Source of the DNA: Paenibacillus_E violae
Lineage (GTDB): Bacteria; Bacillota; Bacilli; Paenibacillales; NBRC-103111
Assembly: GCF_032461945.1 (NCBI RefSeq)
Contig: NZ_JAWCUD010000005.1
Span: 310,001-374,000 of the forward strand
Reading direction: 5' to 3'
DNA length: 64,000 nucleotides
Shown here: one piece after another, positions 25,053 through 36,400 of the stretch
How the letters are laid out: every line of letters begins with the position of its first letter
Numbering within the stretch: position 1 is the stretch's first letter
Made by a program: the position numbers and the translations under genes
The notes under the pieces: generated by a model
What the model saw: the letters and a program-made list of their open reading frames with translations, nothing else
Told to the model about the DNA's origin: nothing
The model's database searches: none

Positions 25053-26852
25053 GTGCGTATTTTTAAAAAGAGATGGCCAATCACATCGATTCTGTACGTC
25101 ATGTTCTTTTTTGTGATCGTTATGCCTATTGTTTTAGTTGCGTTTCTGTCATTAAGAGCCTATACAGATATTTTGTTGTCTAATATCACTTCACGCACTA
25201 TGCAAACATTGGAACAAGTCTCTTACTCCATCGATCAGGAAAAAAGTAGATATATCAGGACGGTTGCCGCAATTGCCTCGGATAATAATCTAATTTCACT
25301 TGCTACGTCTTACCATCGCAGCACACAATCCAAAGACCTATTCAACTCTTCCATCCAATTAGAAAATCAATTGAAAAATTATTTGCACGATATGCCCGAT
25401 GTTGTTTCCGCGATGTTCGTTTATCGCGACGGAGGCGCCTATTACTTTGAAGGCACCCATTTTCATAATATTAATACGCGGATTAACGAAAATCTCTTAA
25501 AGAGTACGGATCTTTATCAGAAAACGCTTCAAAACCAAGGGCGAGTTTTGTTATTCGGAACTGAAGAGAATGTATTGATTGAATCAAATGACAAATACAT
25601 TTTATCCGCAGCAATAGCTCCCCAGTACGAAAGATCATTTAGTGATGTAGAAATGATCTATTTTGTGATACAAGCCAAAACATTTGAGAATCTGGCAGAA
25701 TCTACGTCTAACCAGGATGGTAGTTTTATTATCCTCGACGGTAGTGGGAATATCATGCTGGATACAAGTAAAGATAAAAGTAAAAACATTGAAAAACAAA
25801 CGATTGAACAAGCGCGGAACAAGAAAAGCGGCAATTTTGAAACGATGGTTTACGATGAAAAGATGTTTGTCACTTTTCTAACCATGGAGCGGACGGAATG
25901 GAAAATCATCTACATTACGCCATATGAGCAGATGACGGCCCAAGTCAGAGAGATCTATAAACTAGTGATGAATGTTTCCGCGGCAGGACTCATCATATTT
26001 TTGATCGTTTCGTTTTTCCTTGTCCGGAGTATCGTCGGCCCAATCAAATCGCTCATTTTCCAAATGAATAAAATGAAAAGCGGATCCTTTCATGTGGATT
26101 TGGAGCTTGCGGGTCCATTGGAAATTTATTCATTAGGTAAAACATTTCAAAATATGACCGTCCGTATACAGGAGCTTATCATTGAAAGGCAAGAACAAGA
26201 AAAGCTGAAAACACGGGCGGAAATCGATGCACTTCAATCTCAAATTAACCCTCATTTTCTGGTAAATACACTTAATGCCATTAAAATTATGGCGATGTTG
26301 TCCAAGGCTACCAATCTGGTGGAAATGACGGATTCTCTTATTAAATTGTTATCTTCAACCTTTCATCGCGGCGGCTCTTACATTCAAGTAATGGATGAAA
26401 TGCAAAGCTTGGAGAAATATATCCATATTATGAAGGTGCGTTATGGTGACCGGTTTAAGGTCGAATACGACATCGATGATGGTGTGACAAACACCTATGT
26501 ACTGAAGTTGCTGCTGCAGCCTATTTTGGAGAATGCCATTATTCACGGATTTTACGGCAAAGAAGCTATGGGAATCGTCAAAATTACAAGTAGAAAAAAT
26601 AATGATCAACTCATCATCACAATCACGGATAACGGAAAAGGGATGGAACAACGGACAATGGAAGCCTTGCTGCATGAGAAGAAGGTAGAGTCCTTATGCG
26701 GGATAGGTATTGCCAATGTTAATGATCGGATTCGATTAAATTACGGCGAGCCATACGGTTTGAAAATTAACAGTGAGTTAGGGGTTGGAACAGAAGTCAT
26801 TGTCATACTGCCGCTCTTATCGAATGATCCGGATCATTCGCAGGCATCATAG
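25053..26852 (+). CDS. YesM-type sensor histidine kinase
   Basis: A 599-aa membrane sensor. One helix (about 12-35), a large extracytoplasmic sensing region (36-300), a second helix (about 308-330), and a HAMP linker (SIVGPIKSLIFQMNKMKSGSF) are followed by the His_kinase domain with phosphoacceptor His401 in QINPHFLVNTLNAI and a HATPase domain with ENAIIHGF and DNGKGM. YesM/YesN pairs control polysaccharide-use genes in Bacillus and Paenibacillus, which fits its place between sugar genes. It starts with GTG at 25053 after GGGGGGAAGG. Confidence 0.93.
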   Translation: MRIFKKRWPITSILYVMFFFVIVMPIVLVAFLSLRAYTDILLSNITSRTMQTLEQVSYSIDQEKSRYIRTVAAIASDNNLISLATSYHRSTQSKDLFNSSIQLENQLKNYLHDMPDVVSAMFVYRDGGAYYFEGTHFHNINTRINENLLKSTDLYQKTLQNQGRVLLFGTEENVLIESNDKYILSAAIAPQYERSFSDVEMIYFVIQAKTFENLAESTSNQDGSFIILDGSGNIMLDTSKDKSKNIEKQTIEQARNKKSGNFETMVYDEKMFVTFLTMERTEWKIIYITPYEQMTAQVREIYKLVMNVSAAGLIIFLIVSFFLVRSIVGPIKSLIFQMNKMKSGSFHVDLELAGPLEIYSLGKTFQNMTVRIQELIIERQEQEKLKTRAEIDALQSQINPHFLVNTLNAIKIMAMLSKATNLVEMTDSLIKLLSSTFHRGGSYIQVMDEMQSLEKYIHIMKVRYGDRFKVEYDIDDGVTNTYVLKLLLQPILENAIIHGFYGKEAMGIVKITSRKNNDQLIITITDNGKGMEQRTMEALLHEKKVESLCGIGIANVNDRIRLNYGEPYGLKINSELGVGTEVIVILPLLSNDPDHSQAS

Positions 26853-26932
26853 ACCGATGTTTATAAACTGTAAGTAACTGCTGCTGTCCGTGATGCATAG
26901 AGAAAACGGATAAAGGGGGGCGTGTCTTTCCT

Positions 26933-27184
26933 ATGAAATTTTGCTTATATGATACCAAATATGATCGAGTCATCCTCATTGAAAAAAGCTTTCTTTCAGC
27001 CTTGTCGTTGAAGGAGAAATTCGGGCTATCCGTTGATATAGCTGTTCTGCCTATTCTATCCAAGCAAGAGTACATGTCCTTTCCCAGCTCCTTTCGCGGA
27101 GAAGTGGGCGGTCGGTCTTATTTACTATACGAAGTTCCAGGAATCATAGATCAAAAGTACGATCAAGTCATTGTTCAGGATTAA
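26933..27184 (+). CDS. Small 83-aa protein between kinase and response regulator
   Basis: An 83-aa frame, MKFCLYDTKYDRVILIEKSF at the N-terminus and GIIDQKYDQVIVQD at the end, lying 80 bp after the kinase and 38 bp before the regulator on the same strand. AAAGGGGGG lies about 15 bases before the ATG, which is far. There is no signal peptide or membrane helix. I do not recognise a family. It could be an accessory to the two-component pair, a regulatory small protein, or a chance frame. Confidence 0.5.
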   Translation: MKFCLYDTKYDRVILIEKSFLSALSLKEKFGLSVDIAVLPILSKQEYMSFPSSFRGEVGGRSYLLYEVPGIIDQKYDQVIVQD

Positions 27185-27222
27185 GGCAGCAATATCGGCT
27201 TTATTTAGAATGGGGGAAAAGA

Positions 27223-28863
27223 ATGTTTAGAGTCATGATCGTCGATGACGAGCCGCTAGTAAGACTAGCCATGGGGGCGATTATTCCGTGGGGCGATTTG
27301 GACTGTGAGGTAGTGGCAGAAGCTGCGGATGGTTATGAAGCATGGCAGCGCATATCGGTACATCAGGACGTTGATTTGATGATTGTCGATATGAGTATGC
27401 CAGTTATGGATGCCCTTACTCTACTATCTAAATTGCAGGAAGCCAATTTGACTAATCCACCGCTTAGTATTGTGCTTAGTGCGTATTCAGATTTTGATTT
27501 TGTGCGGAAAGCATTCCTGCTTGGAGCAGTCGATTACATTATGAAGGCGGATCTCGATCCCGAACATATCATTCCTGTGATCAAAAAGGCGATTAGCCAG
27601 ATCGAAGAGAAATCGATCACTACGGCGAATTTGATAAAAAGCAACAGTGAATCCGACTTGAAGCAGCGAGAAACCTGGCTGCGAGGCCTGTTATGCGATA
27701 AAGATTATATGTACAGCCATAATTTAACGCAGGACGATTCCTTTCAAAAGTGGATGACGCAATTTGTGAATTTTCAGCATGTTATCGTATCTGTTTTGCC
27801 GGATATACCATCGCCCGCTGCGAATTTGCCGGGGCACGCCGGTATGGATCATCAGGATCATTTAGTTAAGATCATTAAACAAGGGATGGAAATCGTTAAA
27901 CACCCTTATGAATTATTGCAGGTTCAAGAGGATGAGTATGCCCTTCTGCTATGTTTTGAGTCATCGACTAGCTTTTTAAATTTACGTGGATACGTAATGG
28001 AACTTCTGGATTCTTTGCGCAATACGGTCAAAAACTTTTTAAATGTCTCACTATCCGTGGGAGTAGCAGAATCATGCACAGACTGGAAAAACTGGCATCT
28101 CAGATATAGTCAGGCGAAGGGATTGGCCAGCTTGCGATTTTCAGAAGGTCCTGGGCGTGTATACTATCCCGAAACGGTGAGCGTGAACGAGAAAGTGCTG
28201 CCTACGCCCTATGATTACACGGTGATGATGTATCTTATGGAGAAGGGAGATAGCAAGTGGCAGCAGCAATTGTACACGGGGTTAAGTCAATTAAGCGAGA
28301 TGCCGAATGTAACATTGGAAAGCTCTCTCCCGATTTATGAAGAATTGATTTGGAATATAGGGGCATTACTGCATGCCAAAGGGATGAACTGGACGCATGT
28401 CATTGAAACGCGACGAAGGCCTTATGAGATTGTTGAGCAATTCACGTTCCGTGATGATTTACACGAGTGGATTGAGAAGTTGGTGTTTCTCCTGGCGGAT
28501 TTATTGCATCCTGATAAAATTCGTGAAGAAAACCCGCAGCGGTTGGTGGAGAGGGTCAAACGCTATGTAGAGAAAAACTACTGTACGGCTATTACGTTGG
28601 GGCAAGTCAGTGATTGGGCGCAGGTGACCGAGAGCCATTTGAGCAAACAGTTTGTGAAAGAAACAGGCGAACATTTTATTGAATATGTGACAAAACTACG
28701 GATTAATGAGGCGACAAGGCTCATAGAAACGGAAATGAAAATGTATGAAATTGCCGTTAAGGTGGGATATGAGAACCCGGAACATTTCAGCCGTGTGTTT
28801 AAGAAATATCGGGGAATGAGCCCTCAAAAGTATCGGGATAATTATTCAAGGAAAAAAGAATGA
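27223..28863 (+). CDS. YesN-type response regulator with AraC DNA-binding domain
   Basis: A 546-aa regulator. The receiver domain (1-125) has the acidic pair Asp8-Asp9 and phosphoacceptor Asp56 in MIVDMSMPVMD, with SAYSDFDFVRKAF and Lys in IMKAD. A long middle region (130-440) precedes the AraC-type double helix-turn-helix (about 445-546) ending MSPQKYRDNY. It should activate the neighbouring transport and hydrolase genes, since paired direct repeats lie before two of those transcripts. GGGGGAAAAG precedes the ATG. Confidence 0.94.
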   Translation: MFRVMIVDDEPLVRLAMGAIIPWGDLDCEVVAEAADGYEAWQRISVHQDVDLMIVDMSMPVMDALTLLSKLQEANLTNPPLSIVLSAYSDFDFVRKAFLLGAVDYIMKADLDPEHIIPVIKKAISQIEEKSITTANLIKSNSESDLKQRETWLRGLLCDKDYMYSHNLTQDDSFQKWMTQFVNFQHVIVSVLPDIPSPAANLPGHAGMDHQDHLVKIIKQGMEIVKHPYELLQVQEDEYALLLCFESSTSFLNLRGYVMELLDSLRNTVKNFLNVSLSVGVAESCTDWKNWHLRYSQAKGLASLRFSEGPGRVYYPETVSVNEKVLPTPYDYTVMMYLMEKGDSKWQQQLYTGLSQLSEMPNVTLESSLPIYEELIWNIGALLHAKGMNWTHVIETRRRPYEIVEQFTFRDDLHEWIEKLVFLLADLLHPDKIREENPQRLVERVKRYVEKNYCTAITLGQVSDWAQVTESHLSKQFVKETGEHFIEYVTKLRINEATRLIETEMKMYEIAVKVGYENPEHFSRVFKKYRGMSPQKYRDNYSRKKE

Positions 28864-28868
28864 GCACA

Positions 28869-28929
28869 AAATATATCAAGTTAATCACCAAATATATCAA
28901 TGAAAGCGTATTCTGTATTTCTGTAATAT
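28869..28929 (+). promoter_or_regulatory. Activator direct repeats, cre site and promoter of the binding-protein gene
   Basis: AAATATATCAA occurs at 28869-28879 and again at 28890-28900, a perfect direct repeat with a 21-bp period. It abuts a weak -35 (TGAAAG, 28901-28906) that is 17 bases from TAATAT (28924-28929). ATGAAAGCGTATTCT (28900-28914) matches the cre consensus at every fixed position and overlaps the -35. The layout suits activation by the AraC-type regulator and repression by CcpA. Confidence 0.65.
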
Positions 28930-28975
28930 ATAGATGTAAATAGGTTACGTTATCTTAAGGGGGTTAAGAAATATT

Positions 28976-30283
28976 ATGAAAAAGAAATTAGTTACATCCG
29001 TACTTTCCATTGCCCTAACGTTTGGATTAACAGGTTGCGGCGCGAATACAGCGCCTGCGAACAACAGCTCTTCAGCTGCTCCTACAGCAGCAGACAGTAC
29101 CAAAGAGAATGCGGTTACATTGAAACTTGCCATGTGGGATAGCGACAGCGAGTTCCTGGATAGCTGGACCAAAAAGGTAAAAGAGTTCTCAACCGTTATG
29201 CCGAACGTGAAGATGGAAGTTGAAACTTTCAAAAGTGACGGCGACTACCTGCAAGCGATGAAAGTTAGATTAGCCGCTAACGAATTGCCGGATATTATCG
29301 AGTTGAAGCCTAACTTCATCAACGATTTCAAAGCGGAACTTCTGCCGCTGGATGGTTTGAGCGTTACGGCTAAAAATACAAAAGCGAAACAATTTGCTGT
29401 TGATGGTAAAGTGCTGGCACTACCGGTTATTTCTTTCCCTGAACTTGTTTACTATCATCCGAGTGTCTTTAAAGAGTTAGGTTTAAGTGTTCCGACAACG
29501 TGGGATCAGTTTGTAAGCGTATTAACGGACATTAAGAAGAGCGGTAAATATCAGCCTTATGCGATGGGCGGTAAGGACTCCTGGCCGAACTATCCTTTCA
29601 ATGAATTTATGCCGCTGTTAGCATCCGGTGACGAAAATTATTACGACAAAATCGCCGGCATGGACAAACCTTTTGAAAAGGGTACGGCTTTCTACAAATC
29701 TTACAGCGATATCCAAGCTTTGTATGATGCCAAGGTGATGGGAGCAGATCCGCTAGGATTAAGCAATGACCAAGCAACAGGATTGTTTGAAGCGAAGAAG
29801 GCAGCTGTCATTGCCGCAGGACTATGGTACTTGCCGCAATACAAATCGAAAGTAGGAAATATCGATGACCTTGCAGCATTCCCACTTCCTACTCGTCATT
29901 CTGAAAGCGAACCGCTGAAAGTAATGACGTTCACGGATAACTTCTTCGGGATTAACAACAAATCCAAAAACGTAGAAGCAGCGAAGAAATTCCAAGAGTG
30001 GATGTTTGGCTCGGATGCATATTCCTTCTATGTGAACAAGAAGCAAGCCAACTCCGTCATGGAGGGTGTCAAGGCAGATGTTCCGTTCTTGAATGACTTC
30101 TACAAAGCCAACAAAGTGGAAGAATTCAACTATCGTCCAGGCGGCGAAAACTTCAATAAATATGTAAACTCCATCCAATTGGATTGGAAAAATCTGGGCC
30201 AAGAGATGATGGGCGGAACACCACTAGATAAGATTGCTAACGATCTGAATGACAAATGGACGAAAGCAAGAGCCAGCAAGTAA
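28976..30283 (+). CDS. Extracellular solute-binding lipoprotein (sugar ABC transporter)
   Basis: A 435-aa lipoprotein of the family 1 sugar-binding class. The signal peptide ends in LTGC, followed by an Ala/Ser-rich linker and a periplasmic-binding fold (TLKLAMWDSDSEFLDSWTKKV, then VRLAANELPDIIELKP, and KKFQEWMFGSDAYSFYV). It captures oligosaccharides for the two permeases encoded 7 kb upstream; the usual order puts the three together. GGGGGTTAAG precedes the ATG. Confidence 0.92.
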   Translation: MKKKLVTSVLSIALTFGLTGCGANTAPANNSSSAAPTAADSTKENAVTLKLAMWDSDSEFLDSWTKKVKEFSTVMPNVKMEVETFKSDGDYLQAMKVRLAANELPDIIELKPNFINDFKAELLPLDGLSVTAKNTKAKQFAVDGKVLALPVISFPELVYYHPSVFKELGLSVPTTWDQFVSVLTDIKKSGKYQPYAMGGKDSWPNYPFNEFMPLLASGDENYYDKIAGMDKPFEKGTAFYKSYSDIQALYDAKVMGADPLGLSNDQATGLFEAKKAAVIAAGLWYLPQYKSKVGNIDDLAAFPLPTRHSESEPLKVMTFTDNFFGINNKSKNVEAAKKFQEWMFGSDAYSFYVNKKQANSVMEGVKADVPFLNDFYKANKVEEFNYRPGGENFNKYVNSIQLDWKNLGQEMMGGTPLDKIANDLNDKWTKARASK

Positions 30284-30298
30284 GGTTTGGCATGTAAG

Positions 30299-30331
30299 CG
30301 GGAGAGGGATGGCTTGTCATCTTCTCTCCTC
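30299..30331 (+). terminator. Weak terminator or attenuator after the binding-protein gene
   Basis: GGAGAGGGATG pairs imperfectly with CATCTTCTCTCC around GCTTGT. No real T run follows, so it may only trim or pause the transcript. Confidence 0.4.
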
Positions 30332-30348
30332 ATTTAAAGGAAATTGAT

Positions 30349-30394
30349 GCAAATCGATTTCCATTTTTTCAAACTACTATGGTAAGCGTTTCCA
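30349..30394 (+). promoter_or_regulatory. Two palindromic operators before the GH30/GH43 gene
   Basis: GCAAATCGATTTCC (30349-30362) is centred on the perfect palindrome AAATCGATTT. TGGTAAGCGTTTCCA (30380-30394) is a near-palindrome matching the cre consensus with one mismatch. They lie 47-90 bases before the start codon, in the position of LacI-family or CcpA operators. Confidence 0.45.
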
Positions 30395-30440
30395 AATTAT
30401 GGTTTTGGTGGTTATGCCATCTTAGAAGGAGGTTGTCTTG

Positions 30441-33400
30441 ATGACAACAAAAGTTGGACGAAAAATATTTGCTTCCTGCCTTGCTGCTTCGTTAGTTACA
30501 CCTGCGTTTTATGGTCTAACAGCTCAGCAGGCAAGTGCCGCTACAACATCAATCAATTTAGATCCGAGCAACATGCAGCAATCATGGGACGGATGGGGAA
30601 CGGCGCTAGCTTGGTTCGGAAATGTTACAGGCGGTTGGAATGATGCGACTAAAAACGCACTGGCCGATGCGCTCTATTCGCCGCAAGGATTGAATTTCAA
30701 TATTGCCAGATACAACATTGGCGGTGGTGAAAATCCTGCGTACGATACAATGCGCCAAGGCGGTGAAGTGCCTGGTTTCTCCCCTTCTCCTGGTGTATAC
30801 GATTGGACACAGGATGCGAATCAACGTTGGTGGCTGGGAGCTGCCATAGCAAGAGGGGCTAATAAATTGGAGGCATTCTCCAATTCCGCTCCGTATTACA
30901 TGACGGTAAGTGGAAGTACGACGGGGAATTCGGATGCTTGGAAAGATAACTTGAAATCGACGGAGTATGATAATTTCGCAGACTATTTGGCGACGGTTGT
31001 CCAACATTTCGACGCTGAGGGGATTAAGTTCAACACACTGTCGCCGATCAATGAACCGAATACGAATTATTGGGGATTTGGCGGGGGGCAAGAGGGTTCT
31101 CACTGGGATACGGCCTCGCAAGCGAAAATGATTAATGCGGCTCGTGCCAAACTCGATTCCAAAGGACTTCAATCTGTCGCAATCTCTGCGATGGATGAGA
31201 CTAGTGTGGACACGTTCATGACGGATTGGAACTCCTATGATTCAACAACCAAAGCGAACATAGGACAAATGAATACCCACTCGTACAGCGGGTCGAACCG
31301 AACTGCGGTCAGAGATGCAGCTAAAAATGCCGGCAAACCGCTATGGATGTCTGAAGTGGATCTTGGTCCATCGGGAATTGCTCACAATCACGATGATTTT
31401 GAACCGGCATTGGCGTTGGCAGAAAGAATTATGACGGATATTACTTGGCTTGAACCTAAGGCTTGGGTACTTTGGCAAGCGATTGAAAGCGAGAAAAACA
31501 TGCAGAAGGAAAACATGAACTGGGGTCTCCTTCACGCAGATTTTGATACACAAGATTGGTGGTACGGTAAAAAGTATTACGCAATGGCGCAATTCAGCAA
31601 ATTTATCCCGCAGGGATCCAGATTCATTGCAGATAACAATGATAACACGTTAGCCGCGTATGATCCTTCCAAGAATAAAATCTATGTTGTATACAGAAAT
31701 GCTAACACGACTAGCCAAAACATTTCTTTAGACATGTCACAGTTTGATGCTGTCACAGGGATTGCAACGCCATATGTTTCATCTGCTGCCGAGAATGTAG
31801 AGCGGCATACAAATGTTCCTATCGTGAATAAAACATTAAATACGACAGTTAGCCCGAAATCAATTACAACGTTTGTGATTGACGGAGCATCCTATACGGG
31901 TAATACGGTAATTCCGCAAAGTCAAATGAGTGTAACGGCGAGCAGTGCTCAATCCGGAGAAGGGCCTGAGAAAACACTGGATGGGAATGCTTCAAGCAAA
32001 TGGCATTCGTCTTGGGATCCTTACGACGGAGGTCCGCATACCCTTACTTATAACCTTGGGCAATCTTATAATGATGTCTACAAGCTGAGCTATTTACCAA
32101 GGCAAGATGCCGACTGGAATGGCATTATTACCAAATATACCGTCGAAGCGAGCACAGACGGCACCGTTTTCAATCCTGTTGCGCAAGGCACATGGAATAA
32201 CGACAAAACCGAGAAAACGGCAACATTCTCGTCTACCGCTGCACAATATGTAAGGCTGAAAGTGGAGCAAACGAATGGTTCGGGAGCACAATATGCATCG
32301 GCTGCCGAGATCAACATTTTTAGAAAACCAGGTTTTACCGTAGATAAGGATATGCTGAACCAGACAATTGCCAGCGCAGAGGCATTGATAGCTACTGACG
32401 CAAGCTTGACGGCATTGCAAGCTTTAGTTAACGAGGGCAAGGCAGTTCGGGATACCGCTTACGTGACACAAGAAGCTATCACAAACATCGCAGGTAGAAT
32501 TACCGCTGAATACATTCAGCAATCTAATTCGTTCGGAATGATCCCGCAAAGCCAAATGACGGCAACGGCAGACAGTTCCGCATCCGGTGAAGGACCAGCG
32601 AAAACGTTGGACGGTGACATCGGTACGAAATGGCATACGGCGTGGGATGGTTCCTATACACCGCTTCCTCACTCTATCACTTACAAGCTTGGCAAGGCGT
32701 ATGACGGTGTTTACAAGCTGAGCTATGTGCCGAGGCAGGATGTGGATTGGAACGGGGTTGTGACCAAGTTTGAAATATCCGTGAGCCCTGATGGTATCGC
32801 TTTCACTAAAGTTGCCGAAGGAAACTGGGATGCAGACAGACTGGAGAAGTCGGCAACCTTTAATGCACACGGCGCTTCCTATGTGAAGTTTACCGCACTT
32901 GCTTCGAAAAGTGATGCAGGCAAGCAGTATGCATCGGCTGCTGAAATCAATATTTTCAACAGAGCTGGGTTTACCCTAGATACGTCCAAACTCAACAATA
33001 CGATGGCTACAGCGACTACGTTCATTAATAATTTTTCGGGTGATCCTGCCTATTTGGCTGACCTGGAAACATTGCTCACGCAAGGTACGGCGCTGTTGAA
33101 CAGCAGTACGGCGACCCAGGAAGAGATGGCGAGCCTAGCAAACAAACTCACTGCCGAGATCGCGAAAATCCAAAGCAATGAACAGCAGACTAACGGAATC
33201 AGTCTCTTCTACGCTCCGGAAGCTTATGCTTCTAATCCTTCTAGCCTCATGTTGGATACAAACAACGGAACGTTCTATGAATCCAATTGGGCCGCGAACG
33301 GAAGAAAATACCGCTCTGGGGATTACATCATTGTAGATCTTGGTCAGAACAAGCCGGACATTGGAAAAGTTATGGTTACGCCAAGGCAGGATAAGGCGAA

Positions 33401-36400
33401 CGGAAGAATTGGGCAATTTAAGATTTACTACAGCGATGCGGATTTAACCAATAAACCGGTAGACGGTACGCAAGCTTATTTGGATCAGAATTTCACTTTT
33501 GCCGCGAATGGCGTTTGGGACACATCCAGCTCCAGCGCACAATCGGCAACATTCAAATCGCATAAAGCCAGATATGTAGCGATTCAGGCTATTGCTACAG
33601 GCGGCGACGGTGATACACTCACTGCCGCAGAGATTGCTGTCAGCCAGAAGAAATCCACAGGCTTCGATACGTCAAGCTTGGAGAATGCCATTACGCAATT
33701 ACGCACGGCGTCCAGCATTAGCCCGAAAGTAGCGGAGACGATTGAAAGTAAAGTTTCATCGATCGGAACGCTCAGCGATTTAACTGAGGAAAGCATTCCT
33801 TACTACACTAACACTCTGCAGGACTTATACAATTTATATCAGACCGTAGGTAAAACGAATTCCATTAAAAATGGTGAAGTGTGGCTGGATGGAGATGGCG
33901 TTCCAATTCAGGTTCATGGCGGAGGCATTCTGTATAACGAGAAAAACAAAACGTACTACTGGTATGGCGAAGACAAAACGGAGAATAATGTTGGCTCAGG
34001 TTATGTACCGGTAACAGGCGTTCACGCGTACTCTTCTAAAGATTTGTATAACTGGAAAAATGAAGGGGTTGTATTGCCGGTATTCAACAACCCGCAATTG
34101 GGCGAATCGGTATTGCCTAGTGGGAATTTGCCTTTATATTTGGACGAGAATAGCGATACGTATAAGAACAGCGGAGTACCATTCGATCCGAATCGAGTTG
34201 TCAATATCACGGATCGTTATGGGGATTATACAGGTTCGATGAAATCGCCGGTTAATTCATTAAGCAAACATAATTCACCTGAACGCATAGCTGAGCTTAA
34301 TGCATTGTACGTAGATAAAACGAATGCAGAGAAGCAAGCGATGTATAAAGCTTTCAACTGGGATAAAGTTGTTGAACGTCCGAAGGTTGTCTACAACAAG
34401 AAAACGGATAAATATGTGATGTGGTGGCATCAAGACGGGCCGATCGCCGGTAAGTATTGGACGGCGGCAGGCGGCGTTGCGATCAGCGATTCGCCAGCGG
34501 GTCCATTCAAGTTTCTCGGCATATCCCGATTGCCGAACAATGGATGGGGTGGCGGCGAAGGCGAAGGCATGCTGCGCGACATGACGCTGTATGTAGACGA
34601 TGACGGCAATGATGCGACGGATGACAAAGTTTATTTGATTTATGCATCCGAAGGGAACGAGAGGACTGTCATCACGATGCTGGATGATGACTACACGGGT
34701 CCGGCTACGAATGCGAACGGCCAGTCTGTGGAAGGTACTCATTATGTGAGAGCCTTCCCGTGGTACAGAGAAGCGCCGACGATGTTCAAACAGGATGGTG
34801 TCTATTACATGATTACATCCGGACAGTCGGGTTGGAACCCGAACCAAGCGGAATATCATGTATCGACAAATGGCATATTCGGCCCATGGGAACATAAAGG
34901 TGATCCGTTTGTGGACGACTGGAAACACACGACACATGATAGCCAAAGCACGTATGTTCTGCCTTACCGGGATGGCAATGGCGATATCGTACCGAATAAA
35001 TTCATTTTTATGGCCGATCGTTGGTACCCTAATGATCTGAAGGATTCCAGATATGTATGGCTTCCATTCGAGATAAATACCCAGAACCGAACGATTGGCG
35101 CAAGCTGGTCCTACGAGTGGAAACTCTCCGTCTTTAAAACAGGCACGACCGTGAGCTTCAACAGCAACGGTGGCAGTGAGGTTCGTTCCGTGTACGGAGC
35201 TGTACAAGGTTCCAATATTGCAGCGCCTGAAGCTCCGGTGAAGAATGGGTTTACTTTTGCGGGCTGGTATCAAGATGAAGCCTTGACGGTCGGCTGGGAT
35301 TTCGGCGTGAACATGATTCCGGCAACGGATATCACGTTGTATGCGAAGTGGGAGCAAGTTGGTGCACCAGTCATTACAGGCGTTCCGCCAGTGACTGTAG
35401 CTACAGCTACCTATGTGCCACCAATTCTGCCTGCCAATGTCACAGTCGTTTATAACAATGCCACAACGGGGACAAAATCGGTTCAATGGGACCCAGTGGC
35501 TCATTCTAAGTATGCGGTGGCTGGCAGCTTTAACGTGAATGGACTTGTAGACGGCACAGTGATACCGGCTGTTGCGAACGTGACCGTAACTGATAATGTG
35601 TACCCTGTTCAATCGATTTCTGTGAGCGGCGCAGGCGGCATTAGTACGATAACGGCACAAGGCGGCACGCTGCAAATGCAAGCCGTAGTACTGCCTTCGA
35701 ATGCCAACAGTCAAGTCACATGGAGTGTCTGGGAAAACGATGGTCTCACGATGACCAATAAAGCAACGATTAACGCCAGTGGACTGCTTACGGCAAATAC
35801 GAACGGAATTGTGAAAGTGGTGGCGGCAGCTGCTGACGGCAGCGGTGTTCAAGGTTTCAATTATGTCACGATCAGCGGTCAGACACCGACCGATGTGCCT
35901 CATGCTACGCTGACAGGAGCTGCAGCGGTTCAAGCAGGAGCTGAATTCTCGACCAACTTTGGTTTAACAAACGTCACGAATAGTCCATCTTCCACCGTTT
36001 ATGCGGCAGACATTCAGCTAAGCTATGATGCGAATGCGATTGAATTTGTATCGGCGGATTCATTGAAATCCGGTTTTAAAGCGGTCGAGACGATAACGGA
36101 TGTACCGGGTCAAGTTCGGATTATCGCGATTAGCGAAGGAGAAGCGGGAGCTATTACAGCAAGCGGAGATATATTCAGAATGAATTGGAGGGCAAAACCT
36201 CAACAATCATCCCCGACAACCAATCTGAATCTAACCAAGGTAGCCCTTTCTAATGCACTTAGTCAAAAGATGGATGCCTCCGTGGCAAATCTAACGATCT
36301 CTATTACAGCGGCTGAAGCCATAGATAAGACAACGCTGCAAACGGTGTTCAATATGGCACAGTCCATCTATGATCGTGCGATAGAAGGAACGCAAGTTGG

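Noticed and set aside
34275..35933. 552-aa open frame on the minus strand inside the GH43 region
   Set aside because: It is antisense to a domain-rich coding region, has no ribosome binding site or recognisable domain, and its composition (His, Arg, Cys and Ile rich) is that of a mirrored frame.
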